Assembly: GCF_024732245.1 (NCBI RefSeq)
Contig: NZ_CP093845.1
Span: 868,001 to 932,000, forward strand
Direction of reading: 5' to 3'
Source: Dietzia sp. B32
GTDB lineage: Bacteria; Actinomycetota; Actinomycetes; Mycobacteriales; Mycobacteriaceae
Length of the DNA stretch: 64,000 nucleotides
Shown here: positions 1-7,926 of the stretch, piece after piece
Numbering within the stretch: the stretch's first letter is position 1
Layout: the number at the start of each line of letters is the position of its first letter
Made by a program: the position numbers and the translations under genes
Notes under the pieces: model-generated
Database searches by the model: none
What the model was told of the DNA's origin: nothing
What the model saw: the letters and a program-made list of their open reading frames with translations, nothing else

Positions 1-40
1 CAAGGCCACGACCAGGCGCAAAACGAGTTCCTCGCGGTCG

Positions 41-1768
41 ATGGCAGCAAAGAAGGCGGGCTCCACGCGGGAGAAGGCGACCAAGAAGATCAGCGCGACG
101 CCTGCGGTTCCGTCGATCCCTCCCGGCCAGCGGGTGTGGCTGCTGGAGCTCCCCTGGGGAGGGCTCGACGGCGGGATACCGGCCGGGGTGACCTACTACA
201 AGTCACTCACCGCGCACGCCTACGTCGGAACTACCCTGCCGAGCGCACTTGAGGCCTACGCCAGCAAGCCGTACTCCTACCTGCGGTGGCTGGAGGACGA
301 ACTCAACGGCAGCGAGGGCCCGGGCGCAACCGCCGCACCGATGACGCTGCGCCCGGAGCAACGCACGGACGTGGACGCGATCGTCGCGGCTGCCGAGCAG
401 CAGTTTCGGCAGGTCCACCTGGCCAACGATGTGGGCACCGGAAAGACCCTGGTGGCGGTGGCCGCGGCGAAAGCCATCGCCAAGATGCGCGGCGCACACA
501 CGGTCCTCGTGACTGTGGACCGGCCGGCCCGCATCACCATCCCGTCGTGGCGTCGCACCATCGCCGCGCTGGGCGATGACGGCCTCCGGTGGATCATCAT
601 GTCCTCCGACAGCCTCGGCAAACTCATGGCGCGAAACGGGCGCCCGCGGCTCAAGGTCGACGTCGCGGTGATCGACGAGGCCCACCAGTTCCGGCACGCC
701 AGCAAGCGCACCAGCTACATGCGACGTCTGACCCGCATGGACGGCCCGCACGAGAAGGCGCCGTTCGTGCTGTCGATCACCGCCACCCCGGGCCATCACC
801 CGGGCGAATGGGGATACCTGTCGTCGCTGTATGCGCAGGTCCACGGCGATTCCCCGGCCGCGTGGACGGACTTCGGGCGGGCCCTGTCCGAGCGGGGCGT
901 GCCCCTGGAGACCTCGTACGGCAAGTGGACGTGGACCGCGGAGGCCAAGGACTCGCTACCGACGCAGCAGGCCGCGATCAGCGACGTGCGCGACATCCTG
1001 CTGCGGCACGAGCCGCCGCTGATGCTCACCCGGTCAGCGCCGTGGGGCCCGCCTCCGTTTGATGTGGACCTGGTGGAGCTGACCCCGGACCAGTGGCGGG
1101 CCTACGAGCTGGAGTGGGGCGACTTCCAACGCGAGATGCAGCTGGCCCGGACGGGCAACAACGTCGCCCGCGGGCTGGCCGCACTGGTGAGGCTGCGTCA
1201 GAAGGCGTCGATGATCCGGGTCGAGCACACGGTCGCGGCGGCGAAGGCCGAATTCGAGCGCGGCTACCAGGTTCTGATTGCCACCGAGATGGTGTCCACC
1301 GCCGCTCACCCTGTGGCCGAGATGCTCGAGGCCGACGGGATCCCGGTCGCACGGATCTATGGCTCGAACCCGCAGGCCGAGTCCGAGCGGATGCGGTTCC
1401 AGCGGGGCGAGGCGCCGGTGGTGGTGTTCAACACGCCCACCGCGATCAACCTGCAGGCCCGAGAGCAGTTCGCCGACGGCTCGTTCGCGACCGCCACCCC
1501 GCGCAGGGGCTTCTTCCATCAGGCCCGCTACTCGGGGCTGCTGGCGGAGCAGACGATGGGCCGCGCACACCGGAACCATCAGGTCTGCGCCTGGTCGCTT
1601 CTGGCGGCGGCCGGCACGATCGAGGAGCGGGCCGGGACGGTGATGCTGTCCCGTCTCATCGCCTCGGCGACCAGCACCGATGCGGACGCCTCCACCTTCT
1701 CCGAGGTGGCCCGGGCGTTCGGTATCGACTGGATCCCCGCCGTCCGACTGGCGGACGAGCTCGGCTAA
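41..1768 (+). CDS. SNF2/DEAH-type DNA helicase of phage or plasmid type
   Basis: A 575-residue superfamily 2 helicase. Motifs seen: Walker A N-D-V-G-T-G-K-T (about residues 129-136), DEAH box I-D-E-A-H (211-215), motif III S-I-T-A-T-P (245-250) and motif VI Q-T-M-G-R-A-H-R (504-511). ATP-driven remodelling or unwinding of DNA is the expected role. I see no nuclease or target-recognition domain. Stand-alone helicases of this layout are typical of actinobacterial phages and plasmids, which fits the lower-GC neighbours downstream. The frame is open upstream to base 2 and encodes a Lys/Arg/Ser-rich stretch continuous with the basic N-terminus, so the true start may lie outside the window. After the TAA stop the same frame stays open for 41 more codons, to 1894. 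Confidence 0.75.
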   Translation: MAAKKAGSTREKATKKISATPAVPSIPPGQRVWLLELPWGGLDGGIPAGVTYYKSLTAHAYVGTTLPSALEAYASKPYSYLRWLEDELNGSEGPGATAAPMTLRPEQRTDVDAIVAAAEQQFRQVHLANDVGTGKTLVAVAAAKAIAKMRGAHTVLVTVDRPARITIPSWRRTIAALGDDGLRWIIMSSDSLGKLMARNGRPRLKVDVAVIDEAHQFRHASKRTSYMRRLTRMDGPHEKAPFVLSITATPGHHPGEWGYLSSLYAQVHGDSPAAWTDFGRALSERGVPLETSYGKWTWTAEAKDSLPTQQAAISDVRDILLRHEPPLMLTRSAPWGPPPFDVDLVELTPDQWRAYELEWGDFQREMQLARTGNNVARGLAALVRLRQKASMIRVEHTVAAAKAEFERGYQVLIATEMVSTAAHPVAEMLEADGIPVARIYGSNPQAESERMRFQRGEAPVVVFNTPTAINLQAREQFADGSFATATPRRGFFHQARYSGLLAEQTMGRAHRNHQVCAWSLLAAAGTIEERAGTVMLSRLIASATSTDADASTFSEVARAFGIDWIPAVRLADELG

Positions 1769-1963
1769 GACGCCGCTTCCGATTCGATCGCGCTGCACCG
1801 AGCTGCCTCGGTGCGCCTCACCGATGCCGAACTCGTTTCCGTCATGGCCCGCTCCGAGAGAGCTCAGCTCACCCGGTCTGAGGCGATCCTGTGAAGTGGC
1901 TTGAAAGTACTCGGAAACCTGATAGTCACCGGCCCATTACGCTGGGAACGCTACTGTCCATAG

Positions 1964-2254
1964 ATGCCCTTGTCGGATATTACCCGCCCCGCAGTAGACG
2001 CCGCGCTCGGCGAATTCGACCGATTGGGGCGTGAGTCGTTCTTGCACAAGTATGGCTTCGGGAAGGCACGAGACTATTACTTAGTTCGAGATGGAAAGCA
2101 CTACGACTCGAAGGCTATAGCGGGTGCCGCGCATGGGTTTCTCGCGGGACGCTCCGCACTATTGGCGAGCGAATTCTCTGGTGGCGCCGCGACGGTTGCT
2201 GCGCAGCTGGAATCACTCGGCTATGTGATGACGTCTGATCGACCGCGAGATTAA
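1964..2254 (+). CDS. ScoMcrA-like N-terminal head domain, stand-alone or truncated
   Basis: A 96-residue protein resembling the extreme N-terminus of the ScoMcrA type IV restriction family. It has the pattern LSDITRPAVDAALGEFDRLG, then a Y-G-F-G-K-A-R-x-Y-Y-L-V segment and Y-D-S-K-A-I-A-G-A-A-H-G. Full ScoMcrA proteins continue into sulfur-binding, SRA-like and HNH domains and recognise phosphorothioated or methylated DNA. Here the frame closes after the head domain, and I find no HNH or SRA sequence downstream. It is therefore a decayed restriction gene or a genuine single-domain protein. The local base composition is lower in GC than the flanking chromosome, which suggests transfer. Family assignment is from memory of the motif, not a search. 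Confidence 0.55.
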   Translation: MPLSDITRPAVDAALGEFDRLGRESFLHKYGFGKARDYYLVRDGKHYDSKAIAGAAHGFLAGRSALLASEFSGGAATVAAQLESLGYVMTSDRPRD

Positions 2255-2358
2255 AAGGAGTACGTCTCCGTTCGGATCCGCGCAGGGCTGCCCGGTGACA
2301 CGCTTGGGGAATCCGGCGCACTTTTAACACCGCGACAATTATTCCCGAGGAGACCCTG

Positions 2359-2736
2359 ATGGCATACGGACTGCACAGCGACATCGACGGGGACCTGCAC
2401 CTGCACTCAAACGACCCCGACAGCGACTCGTGGCTTGTAGAGGCGATCTGGCCTCCCTCCACGGAATTCGAAGTGTGTGAGCACACAAAGAACTGGTCCA
2501 CCTACGGGATCACGCATGCGCGTAATGCGTGGTACGTCCACCTCTGCTCTACGATTCGCATCACCGACGGGGCCGGGAACACCACCGAGCACACCGTGCA
2601 TTCGTACCCAGCCATCCGTTCTGGCAACTGGGACTGGCCCCAGCCCTCTGTATCCGAAGACAGGCCGATCAAGCTCAATCGAGCGCCATGGGGCGTCAGA
2701 ATCCGTCGGGCGGTCCGTCGAACTCGCGGACAATGA
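2359..2736 (+). CDS. hypothetical protein, 125 aa
   Basis: I do not recognise this protein. It begins with an His/Asp-rich stretch (H-S-D-I-D-G-D-L-H-L-H-S-N-D), is rich in Trp, Thr and His through the middle, and ends with a strongly basic tail (R-I-R-R-A-V-R-R-T-R). No signal peptide or membrane segment is visible. A purine-rich GAGGAG site at about 2347-2352 lies just ahead of the ATG and supports this start. It sits in the same lower-GC stretch as the ScoMcrA-like gene and probably belongs to the same accessory segment. The basic tail could bind nucleic acid, but that is a guess. Confidence 0.5.
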   Translation: MAYGLHSDIDGDLHLHSNDPDSDSWLVEAIWPPSTEFEVCEHTKNWSTYGITHARNAWYVHLCSTIRITDGAGNTTEHTVHSYPAIRSGNWDWPQPSVSEDRPIKLNRAPWGVRIRRAVRRTRGQ

Positions 2737-3001
2737 CCAACTGAGCGCTCACCGTCCTCGGGTGCCAGTCACGACACGCAGACAGGTTCAGCGAACGCCC
2801 TCTTCGTCGTCACCTACGTGGTCCTTCCCACAACCGGCGTGATCGGACCCCGGCGGCACTCGTCCGCCTCTCCGATATCGGCCCCGCTTGGGGTGGACGC
2901 ATTTCCGCGGCCGATAGTTGCACCTCGACCTGCTGGCCGGCACCAGACTTTCGCCCCAATATCGCTGAACCACCCGACGGCACGGCCGATAGACTCCCAG
3001 A

Positions 3002-3397
3002 GTGCGGCTTCGTCCCATCGACCTCGTGGATGTCCTCGCCTATCTCGTCGTCCTGGGCGTGTTCATCCAGCTCTTCCCCGCGGTCCTGTCGGAGACGTTC
3101 CTGCTGGCGCTTCTCACAGCGGTCCTGCTCAAGGTCGTCCTGGAGATCGTGCTGCGGGTCAAGAAAGGGCTTGTGGGTCGCATCCGCTCGGACAGGACGC
3201 TCCCGGTTCGCGTCGTGAACGTGGCCGCGCTGGTGTTGGTGCTGCCGGGCAGTAAGTTCCTGGTTCTGGAGCTGGTCGCCCTCGCCTTCGGCGACGCCGT
3301 CCAACTGGGTGGCTTCGTCGCGGTGACCGCCCTCATCGTGGCACTAATGCTCGCTCGCGGTGGCATGCGGCGGCTGCTTGCGAAAGGTGAACAGTGA
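3002..3397 (+). CDS. small integral membrane protein
   Basis: A 131-residue hydrophobic protein with a GTG start. Two long hydrophobic segments near the N-terminus (about residues 9-50) are followed by a basic loop (V-K-K-G-L-V-G-R-I-R-S-D-R) and then two more hydrophobic segments (about 70-117), giving roughly four membrane passes. The C-terminus is basic (R-R-L-L-A-K-G-E-Q). No enzyme motif is visible. Its stop overlaps the GTG of the following hydrolase by 4 bases, so the two genes are probably co-translated. Function unknown. Confidence 0.65.
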   Translation: MRLRPIDLVDVLAYLVVLGVFIQLFPAVLSETFLLALLTAVLLKVVLEIVLRVKKGLVGRIRSDRTLPVRVVNVAALVLVLPGSKFLVLELVALAFGDAVQLGGFVAVTALIVALMLARGGMRRLLAKGEQ

Positions 3398-4293
3398 CCC
3401 ATCACGAGATTGTTCGAACAAAGGACGGCCGCGACCTCGATGTGCGCGACACGGGTCCGGTCGAGGGATTCCCGCTCGTCTATCACCACGGCACGCCGCA
3501 GGGCGCGGTGCCGTTCCCGACCCTGGAACGCGCGGCAGCAGACCTCGGGCTCCGGGTCATCTCCTACTCGCGGCCCGGGTACGGGTCGTCGTCCCCGCGC
3601 GGGGACGGGCCGACAACAGCGCAGGTCGCCGACGATGCCGCCGACACCGCCACAGTCCTCGACAGCCTGGGCGTCGGCGAGTTTCTGACGATCGGCTGGT
3701 CCGGAGGAGGACCGCGGGCGCTCGCCTGCGCAGCGCTTCTGCCCGGGCGATGTCTGGCGGCCGCCTGTTGCGTCGGCATCGCCCCGGCAGACCAGTACAA
3801 CGGCGACATCCGCGACGGCATGGCCGAGGAGAACGTCGCGGAGTACACGGCCGCCCTCACCGGCGTCGAGGCGCTCGAGGAGTTCCTGGAGACCCAGACC
3901 GGGTTCTTCACCGTGAGCGCCGAGGACGTCGCCGCGGGGCTCGGCGCGCTCGCCCCGCCGGTGGACCGCGCCGCGCTCGACGGGGAGCTCGCCGGGTACC
4001 TGGCCGCCTCGGTCAACGCCGCAGGCCATCAGGGCATCGTGGGATGGCGCGACGACGACCTCACCCACACCCGCCCCTGGGGCTTCGACCTGCCGGAGAT
4101 CACCGTTCCGGTCTCGATCTGGCAGGGCCGGCTGGACGCGATGGTGCCGTTCGCCCACGCACAATGGCTGGCGGCGAACGTCGCCGGCGCCCAGGCTCAT
4201 CTGGTCGAGGGCGAGGGGCACCTCTCCCTCATCCAGAAGGCCCCGGAGATCCTCGACGATCTCCTGCGGCTCGGTGGCGTGGGTCAGGTCTGA
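3394..4293 (+). CDS. alpha/beta hydrolase
   Basis: A 299-residue alpha/beta-hydrolase-fold enzyme. The oxyanion region reads Y-H-H-G-T-P-Q-G. The nucleophile elbow is G-W-S-G-G with Ser103. The acid is Asp248 in Q-G-R-L-D-A-M-V-P and the catalytic base is His276 in G-E-G-H-L-S. The full catalytic triad is therefore present. There is no signal peptide, so it should act in the cytoplasm on an ester, lactone or epoxide. The sequence does not say which substrate. It is translationally coupled to the membrane gene upstream through a GTGA overlap, and its 3' end overlaps the convergent membrane gene by 10 bases. Confidence 0.85.
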   Translation: MTHHEIVRTKDGRDLDVRDTGPVEGFPLVYHHGTPQGAVPFPTLERAAADLGLRVISYSRPGYGSSSPRGDGPTTAQVADDAADTATVLDSLGVGEFLTIGWSGGGPRALACAALLPGRCLAAACCVGIAPADQYNGDIRDGMAEENVAEYTAALTGVEALEEFLETQTGFFTVSAEDVAAGLGALAPPVDRAALDGELAGYLAASVNAAGHQGIVGWRDDDLTHTRPWGFDLPEITVPVSIWQGRLDAMVPFAHAQWLAANVAGAQAHLVEGEGHLSLIQKAPEILDDLLRLGGVGQV

Positions 4294-4796
4294 CGTCCCC
4301 GTCCGCCAGGGCCTCCGAGGATGCGGCGAGTGGGCCGCGCGACCACCAACCCGAGGTTCGCGACGCTCAGCAGGCCGAACACCCACCAAAACCCGTAGAA
4401 GAACGTCTTCTGCTCCGACGAGAGCGCTGCGACGGGGGTCCACATGAGGGCGATCTCGCCGACCATCCACCCGAGCTGGGCGAGTGTCACGGCAACAGCG
4501 AAGTACCACTGCCAGCTCGAGGGGCCGCCCCGACGCCTCCCCCGCCGCGACGACGCACGCAGGCCTCGGACCAGGAGCGCGGTGAGCATGGCTCCACCCA
4601 GGCCGAGGAGACCGAGGACCACGCCCGGGAGGAAGTAGTCGCCGAAGGGCGTGTTCTTTAGCCACGCGGTATCGAAGCCCATGGCGGACCCGTCCGGCGA
4701 GAAGCTCAGGCCGACGCTGCCCCCGAACGCCATCACCGTCCAGATCGCGATCCCGGCGGTGAGCGAATACGCGGCCCATGGGCGCTTGGAGGTCAC
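4284..4796 (-). CDS. membrane protein, about 170 aa
   Basis: A hydrophobic protein with about four membrane segments and a very basic cytoplasmic loop (A-S-S-R-R-G-R-R-R-G-G). I chose GTG at 4796 because it follows AGGAG at 7 bases. An in-frame ATG at 4850 with a GGGAG site is the alternative and would add 18 residues. No recognised domain. It is convergent with the alpha/beta hydrolase and overlaps its 3' end by 10 bases. Confidence 0.6.
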   Translation of the reverse strand: MTSKRPWAAYSLTAGIAIWTVMAFGGSVGLSFSPDGSAMGFDTAWLKNTPFGDYFLPGVVLGLLGLGGAMLTALLVRGLRASSRRGRRRGGPSSWQWYFAVAVTLAQLGWMVGEIALMWTPVAALSSEQKTFFYGFWWVFGLLSVANLGLVVARPTRRILGGPGGRGRQT

Positions 4797-4956
4797 AGCG
4801 GCGCTCCTTCCGAATTGCCTGCACGAGCGGGTCGGCTGACTGGACCTCATTGTGCTCCCGGCAGGCGCGGTGAATGATGAGGATCGAGTGAGAAACAGCC
4901 GCGACGAGCTGGACTGACGTCACCGGACCCCGCACGATCATCGGAAGGGTCTGCCC

Positions 4957-5805
4957 ATGAACCAGCCGCTTCGGCTACCGGCACTGTGGACCTGGCTCGC
5001 GGTGTCGGCAGCGGTCCTGTCCGCAGTGGGCAGCATTCTCGGCTTCCTCATGCCGGAGCGTCTCTACGGGGACGAGACCACCGAGCTCGTCGTCGCCGTC
5101 CTCGCCCAGGATCTGGTGAACCTGGTCGTCGTCGCCCCGCTCACGGTCGTCCTCGCCGCGGCGGCCCGGAGGGGCGCGGTCACGTCGGGACTCTGCCTCG
5201 TCGGCTTCCTGGCCTTCACCGCCTACAACTACGCGATCTACGCGTTCTCCATCCACTTCGGTCCGCTGTTCCTCCTCTGGGTGGCGGTGCTCGGGATGGC
5301 CGTCTTCGCCCTCGCCGGGAGTCTGGCCTCCCTCGCCGGTTCGGCTTCTGCGACTCGTCCCCGCGGCACCGCGGTGCGGGTGTCGGGGTGGTTCCTCGTC
5401 GTCGTCCCGCTGGCGTTCGCTCTGCTGTGGCTGAGCGAGATCGTGCCCGACCTGCTCAGCGGGAGGGGTTCGACCAGCGCGACCGCCTGGGAGGTCCCCA
5501 CCAATCCGGTCCACGTCCTGGACCTGGCGTTCTTCCTCCCGGCAGTCTGCGTGGTGGGCGTGCTCCTGCTCCGAGGTCGCCGGATGGGTGTCGTCGCTGC
5601 CCCGGGGTCGCTGGTCTGGCTGCTCCTGACCAGCCTGCCGATCCTGGTCACGCCCTTCGTGGCGCAGGCTCGAGGGGAAGACCCCGGGTGGCCCGTTGTC
5701 GTTCCTATCGGCACCGTCGCCCTCGCGTCGGCGGTGGTCCTCTGGAGGTTGGTGCACTCGATGGGCAAGCCTTCGACCGCTCCCCCGAGCCGCGTAAAGG
5801 CGTGA
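4957..5805 (+). CDS. multi-pass membrane protein, 282 aa
   Basis: A hydrophobic protein with about eight predicted membrane segments spread over its whole length and an N-terminal Trp/Leu-rich first segment. The fourth segment contains aromatic residues (F-T-A-Y-N-Y-A-I-Y-A-F-S). A basic tail follows the last segment. I recognise no family motif and cannot assign a substrate. It is the second of several small unassigned membrane proteins in the 3-8 kb interval, and it is convergent with the next hydrolase. Confidence 0.65.
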   Translation: MNQPLRLPALWTWLAVSAAVLSAVGSILGFLMPERLYGDETTELVVAVLAQDLVNLVVVAPLTVVLAAAARRGAVTSGLCLVGFLAFTAYNYAIYAFSIHFGPLFLLWVAVLGMAVFALAGSLASLAGSASATRPRGTAVRVSGWFLVVVPLAFALLWLSEIVPDLLSGRGSTSATAWEVPTNPVHVLDLAFFLPAVCVVGVLLLRGRRMGVVAAPGSLVWLLLTSLPILVTPFVAQARGEDPGWPVVVPIGTVALASAVVLWRLVHSMGKPSTAPPSRVKA

Positions 5806-5827
5806 CGCCCGGACCCGCTTGAGCCGC

Positions 5828-7081
5828 CTACTGCGCCAGCGGCCGCACCCGCTCGAGCATCACGTCGACGAACACGTCCTTGTTCGCCGCGCTGCCGAGC
5901 CCGTGCGCACCCTCGAGCCAGATCAGTTCCTTCTCCGGCGTCTCGAGCACGTCGACGTACTCCTCCACCAGGCTCGGCATCGCGTTGACGTCGTGACGGC
6001 CGACGAAGAAGAACACCGGCACCTCGAGCACCGGAGCCTGTTCGACGAAGTCCAGGTTCTCCAGCTGCGGATAGACGGCGTTGAACGAATTGATCAGACC
6101 GCGGGTGTGGTTGACCGTGTCGACGTAGCCGTACTCGGGCACGAGGAACCCGAGCAGCGGCACGACCAGCGTGTAGCGGGGAACCCCCATGATTTCGTTG
6201 AGGACGTCGAGAAAGTCCACGTACGGCCACACCACCGCGTCGCCGCGGTACGGGGGCGGCCCGTTCTCACGGAGTTTCTCCGCTCGCCCGGTCTCCCCCT
6301 GTTCCTCGAGGTGTGCCAGAGCGAGCTCGTAGCCCATCCGATCGTTCTCGCCTGTGTTGACCATCTGACCGCTGCTGATGAACGCATGGAAGAGCTCGGG
6401 ATGCTCCTGCACCAGCCAGATGCCGATGATGCTCGACCACGACACCCCGTAGAGGTAGATCTTGTCCTGCCCGAACCGCTCACGGAGGTGGTTGGTGAGG
6501 GCGGTGGCGTCGTCCACGAACCGCTCCCGGTCGAGCTCGTCGAACGGCACGGCGCCGTAGGACCTGCCGGTTCCGGGCTCATCCCAGTTCACCACCGTGA
6601 AGTGCTCCTCCAGCGGCCGGAACTCGCTCGAGTTGAAGAACCCACCGCCCCCGGGCCCGCCCATCCCCAGGTTGAGCAGTACCGGATTGGACTCGTCGTG
6701 GCCGCGGATGGTGATCCATTGCTCGCTGCCGTTCAGCTCCACCTTCTCCATCGAGGCGATGCTGCCGGGCACCCGCTCGCCGTCCGGCCCGGTGATCGGC
6801 GGCGTCACCGCCAGCGTCTGCGAGGCGACGACCGCCCCGATCGCGGCAAGGGCCACCACTGCTACCGCGGCCGGCCTGACCCATCGGCGTCGGCGCCCGA
6901 CGACGAGCCAGACCAGCGCGGCCACGGCGAGCACGAGCAGAGGAAGCCACGCCCAGATCGGGACCGAGGTGGTCAGGGGCAACAGGAGGACGGGGAGGAA
7001 GACGACGACGGCGACGACCACAGCGGCCGCGGTGACCCACGCGTGGGCCCGGCCTTTCGGTTCCCGCGTGCGACTGGTCAC
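5828..7081 (-). CDS. membrane-anchored alpha/beta hydrolase, proline iminopeptidase-like
   Basis: A 417-residue protein. Three hydrophobic segments at the N-terminus (about 14-37, 43-62 and 71-88) anchor an alpha/beta-hydrolase domain placed outside the cytoplasm. The oxyanion stretch is L-G-M-G-G-P-G-G-G-G. The nucleophile motif is G212-V-S214-W-S216, where the usual final Gly of GxSxG is Ser. The acid is in V-G-R-H-D-V-N and the base in E-G-A-H-G-L-G. The N-W-D-E-P-G-T-G-R-S block is typical of the proline iminopeptidase/tricorn-interacting peptidase group. Translation starts at GTG 7081, preceded by GGAGGAG at 5 bases. It is divergent from the DUF4386-like gene 48 bases away. A peptidase role is possible but unproven. 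Confidence 0.8.
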   Translation of the reverse strand: MTSRTREPKGRAHAWVTAAAVVVAVVVFLPVLLLPLTTSVPIWAWLPLLVLAVAALVWLVVGRRRRWVRPAAVAVVALAAIGAVVASQTLAVTPPITGPDGERVPGSIASMEKVELNGSEQWITIRGHDESNPVLLNLGMGGPGGGGFFNSSEFRPLEEHFTVVNWDEPGTGRSYGAVPFDELDRERFVDDATALTNHLRERFGQDKIYLYGVSWSSIIGIWLVQEHPELFHAFISSGQMVNTGENDRMGYELALAHLEEQGETGRAEKLRENGPPPYRGDAVVWPYVDFLDVLNEIMGVPRYTLVVPLLGFLVPEYGYVDTVNHTRGLINSFNAVYPQLENLDFVEQAPVLEVPVFFFVGRHDVNAMPSLVEEYVDVLETPEKELIWLEGAHGLGSAANKDVFVDVMLERVRPLAQ

Positions 7082-7129
7082 GATGACTCCTCCGCCTACA
7101 CTTCACACAATACGAGTCCGACAGAGTGG

Positions 7130-7840
7130 ATGTCCGCGATGACGCCGATCGACGATGCCGCAGTCCGCGCGGACGTCCGGAGCTGGCGTGGTCTCGTCCG
7201 GACCGGTGCGTGGGCGGCGTTGGCCAGCGTGGGGCTCATCGCGGTGCAGATCATCGTCTACCTCCTCTGGCCTCCCCCGGACACCGTCGAGGGCTTCTTC
7301 CTCGTGCTCGCCGACAATCCCGTCGCGGGGCTGCTCATGCTGGACCTGCTCTACCCGGTGAGCAATCTGCTGACCCTCCTGCTCTACGCCGCTCTGGCGG
7401 TCGTGCTGTGGCGGGACAGCCGGTCCGCGGTCGTGATCGCGCTGGGGCTGGGCGGGATCGGGATGGCGGCCTACATGTCCTCTCCCCGCCCGATCGAGAT
7501 GCTCCACCTGGCCCGCGCCTACGCGGAGGCCGGCCCCGCCGGTGAGGCGGCGCTGCTGGCGACCGGGGAGGGCATGCTCGCCACGTGGACGGGCACCGCC
7601 TTCGACGTCTACTACGTCCTCAACTTCGCCGCCCTGCTCATCTTCGGCATTCTCATCTACCGCAGCGCCGTGTTCAGTCGCGCCACCGCGGTGTGGGGTC
7701 TCGCGGCCGCGGTCCTCATGGCGGTGCCGTCGAATGTCGGCGCGGTCGGGCTCGCCTTCGCCCTTGCCTCGCTGCTGCCCTGGTCGGTGTTCGCCGTCCT
7801 CACCGCCCGGCGGCTCCTCGCGCTGTGCCGCGGGCTCTGA
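7130..7840 (+). CDS. DUF4386-like membrane protein
   Basis: A protein of about 236 residues with six hydrophobic segments. The central P-R-P-I-E-M-L-H-L-A-R-A-Y followed by G-E-G-M-L-A-T-W-T-G-T-A-F-D-V-Y-Y-V-L-N resembles the DUF4386 family of bacterial six-helix membrane proteins, whose function is not known. The ATG at 7130 is used here and ATG 7139 is an alternative. The open frame runs far upstream on the same strand, but that part is antisense to the hydrolase and is not coding. Divergently transcribed from the membrane-anchored hydrolase. Confidence 0.65.
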   Translation: MSAMTPIDDAAVRADVRSWRGLVRTGAWAALASVGLIAVQIIVYLLWPPPDTVEGFFLVLADNPVAGLLMLDLLYPVSNLLTLLLYAALAVVLWRDSRSAVVIALGLGGIGMAAYMSSPRPIEMLHLARAYAEAGPAGEAALLATGEGMLATWTGTAFDVYYVLNFAALLIFGILIYRSAVFSRATAVWGLAAAVLMAVPSNVGAVGLAFALASLLPWSVFAVLTARRLLALCRGL

Positions 7841-7870
7841 GGACGCCGACCGGTTCGAACGATCGCCCTC

Positions 7871-7902
7871 GTCGTCGTCGTTGTCGTTGTCGTCGTTGTC
7901 GC
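7871..7902. repeat. GTC/GTT trinucleotide-type microsatellite
   Basis: A run of GTCGTCGTC and GTTGTC units lies in the short gap between two convergent genes. The same trinucleotide theme recurs inside coding sequence at 20321-20349, 28130-28219 and about 29117-29138. Confidence 0.7.
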
Positions 7903-7926
7903 TGACGCCACCGACGCACGCCTACG

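Noticed and set aside
3040-4941. A long open frame on the minus strand opposite the hydrolase
   Set aside because: It is low-complexity Arg/Gly/Pro-rich, typical of an antisense frame in GC-rich DNA, and the plus strand encodes an intact catalytic triad.
5819-7129. Upstream part of the open frame that ends in the DUF4386-like gene
   Set aside because: It is antisense to the membrane-anchored hydrolase, rich in His/Arg/Val, and has no ribosome site. The real protein starts at about 7130.
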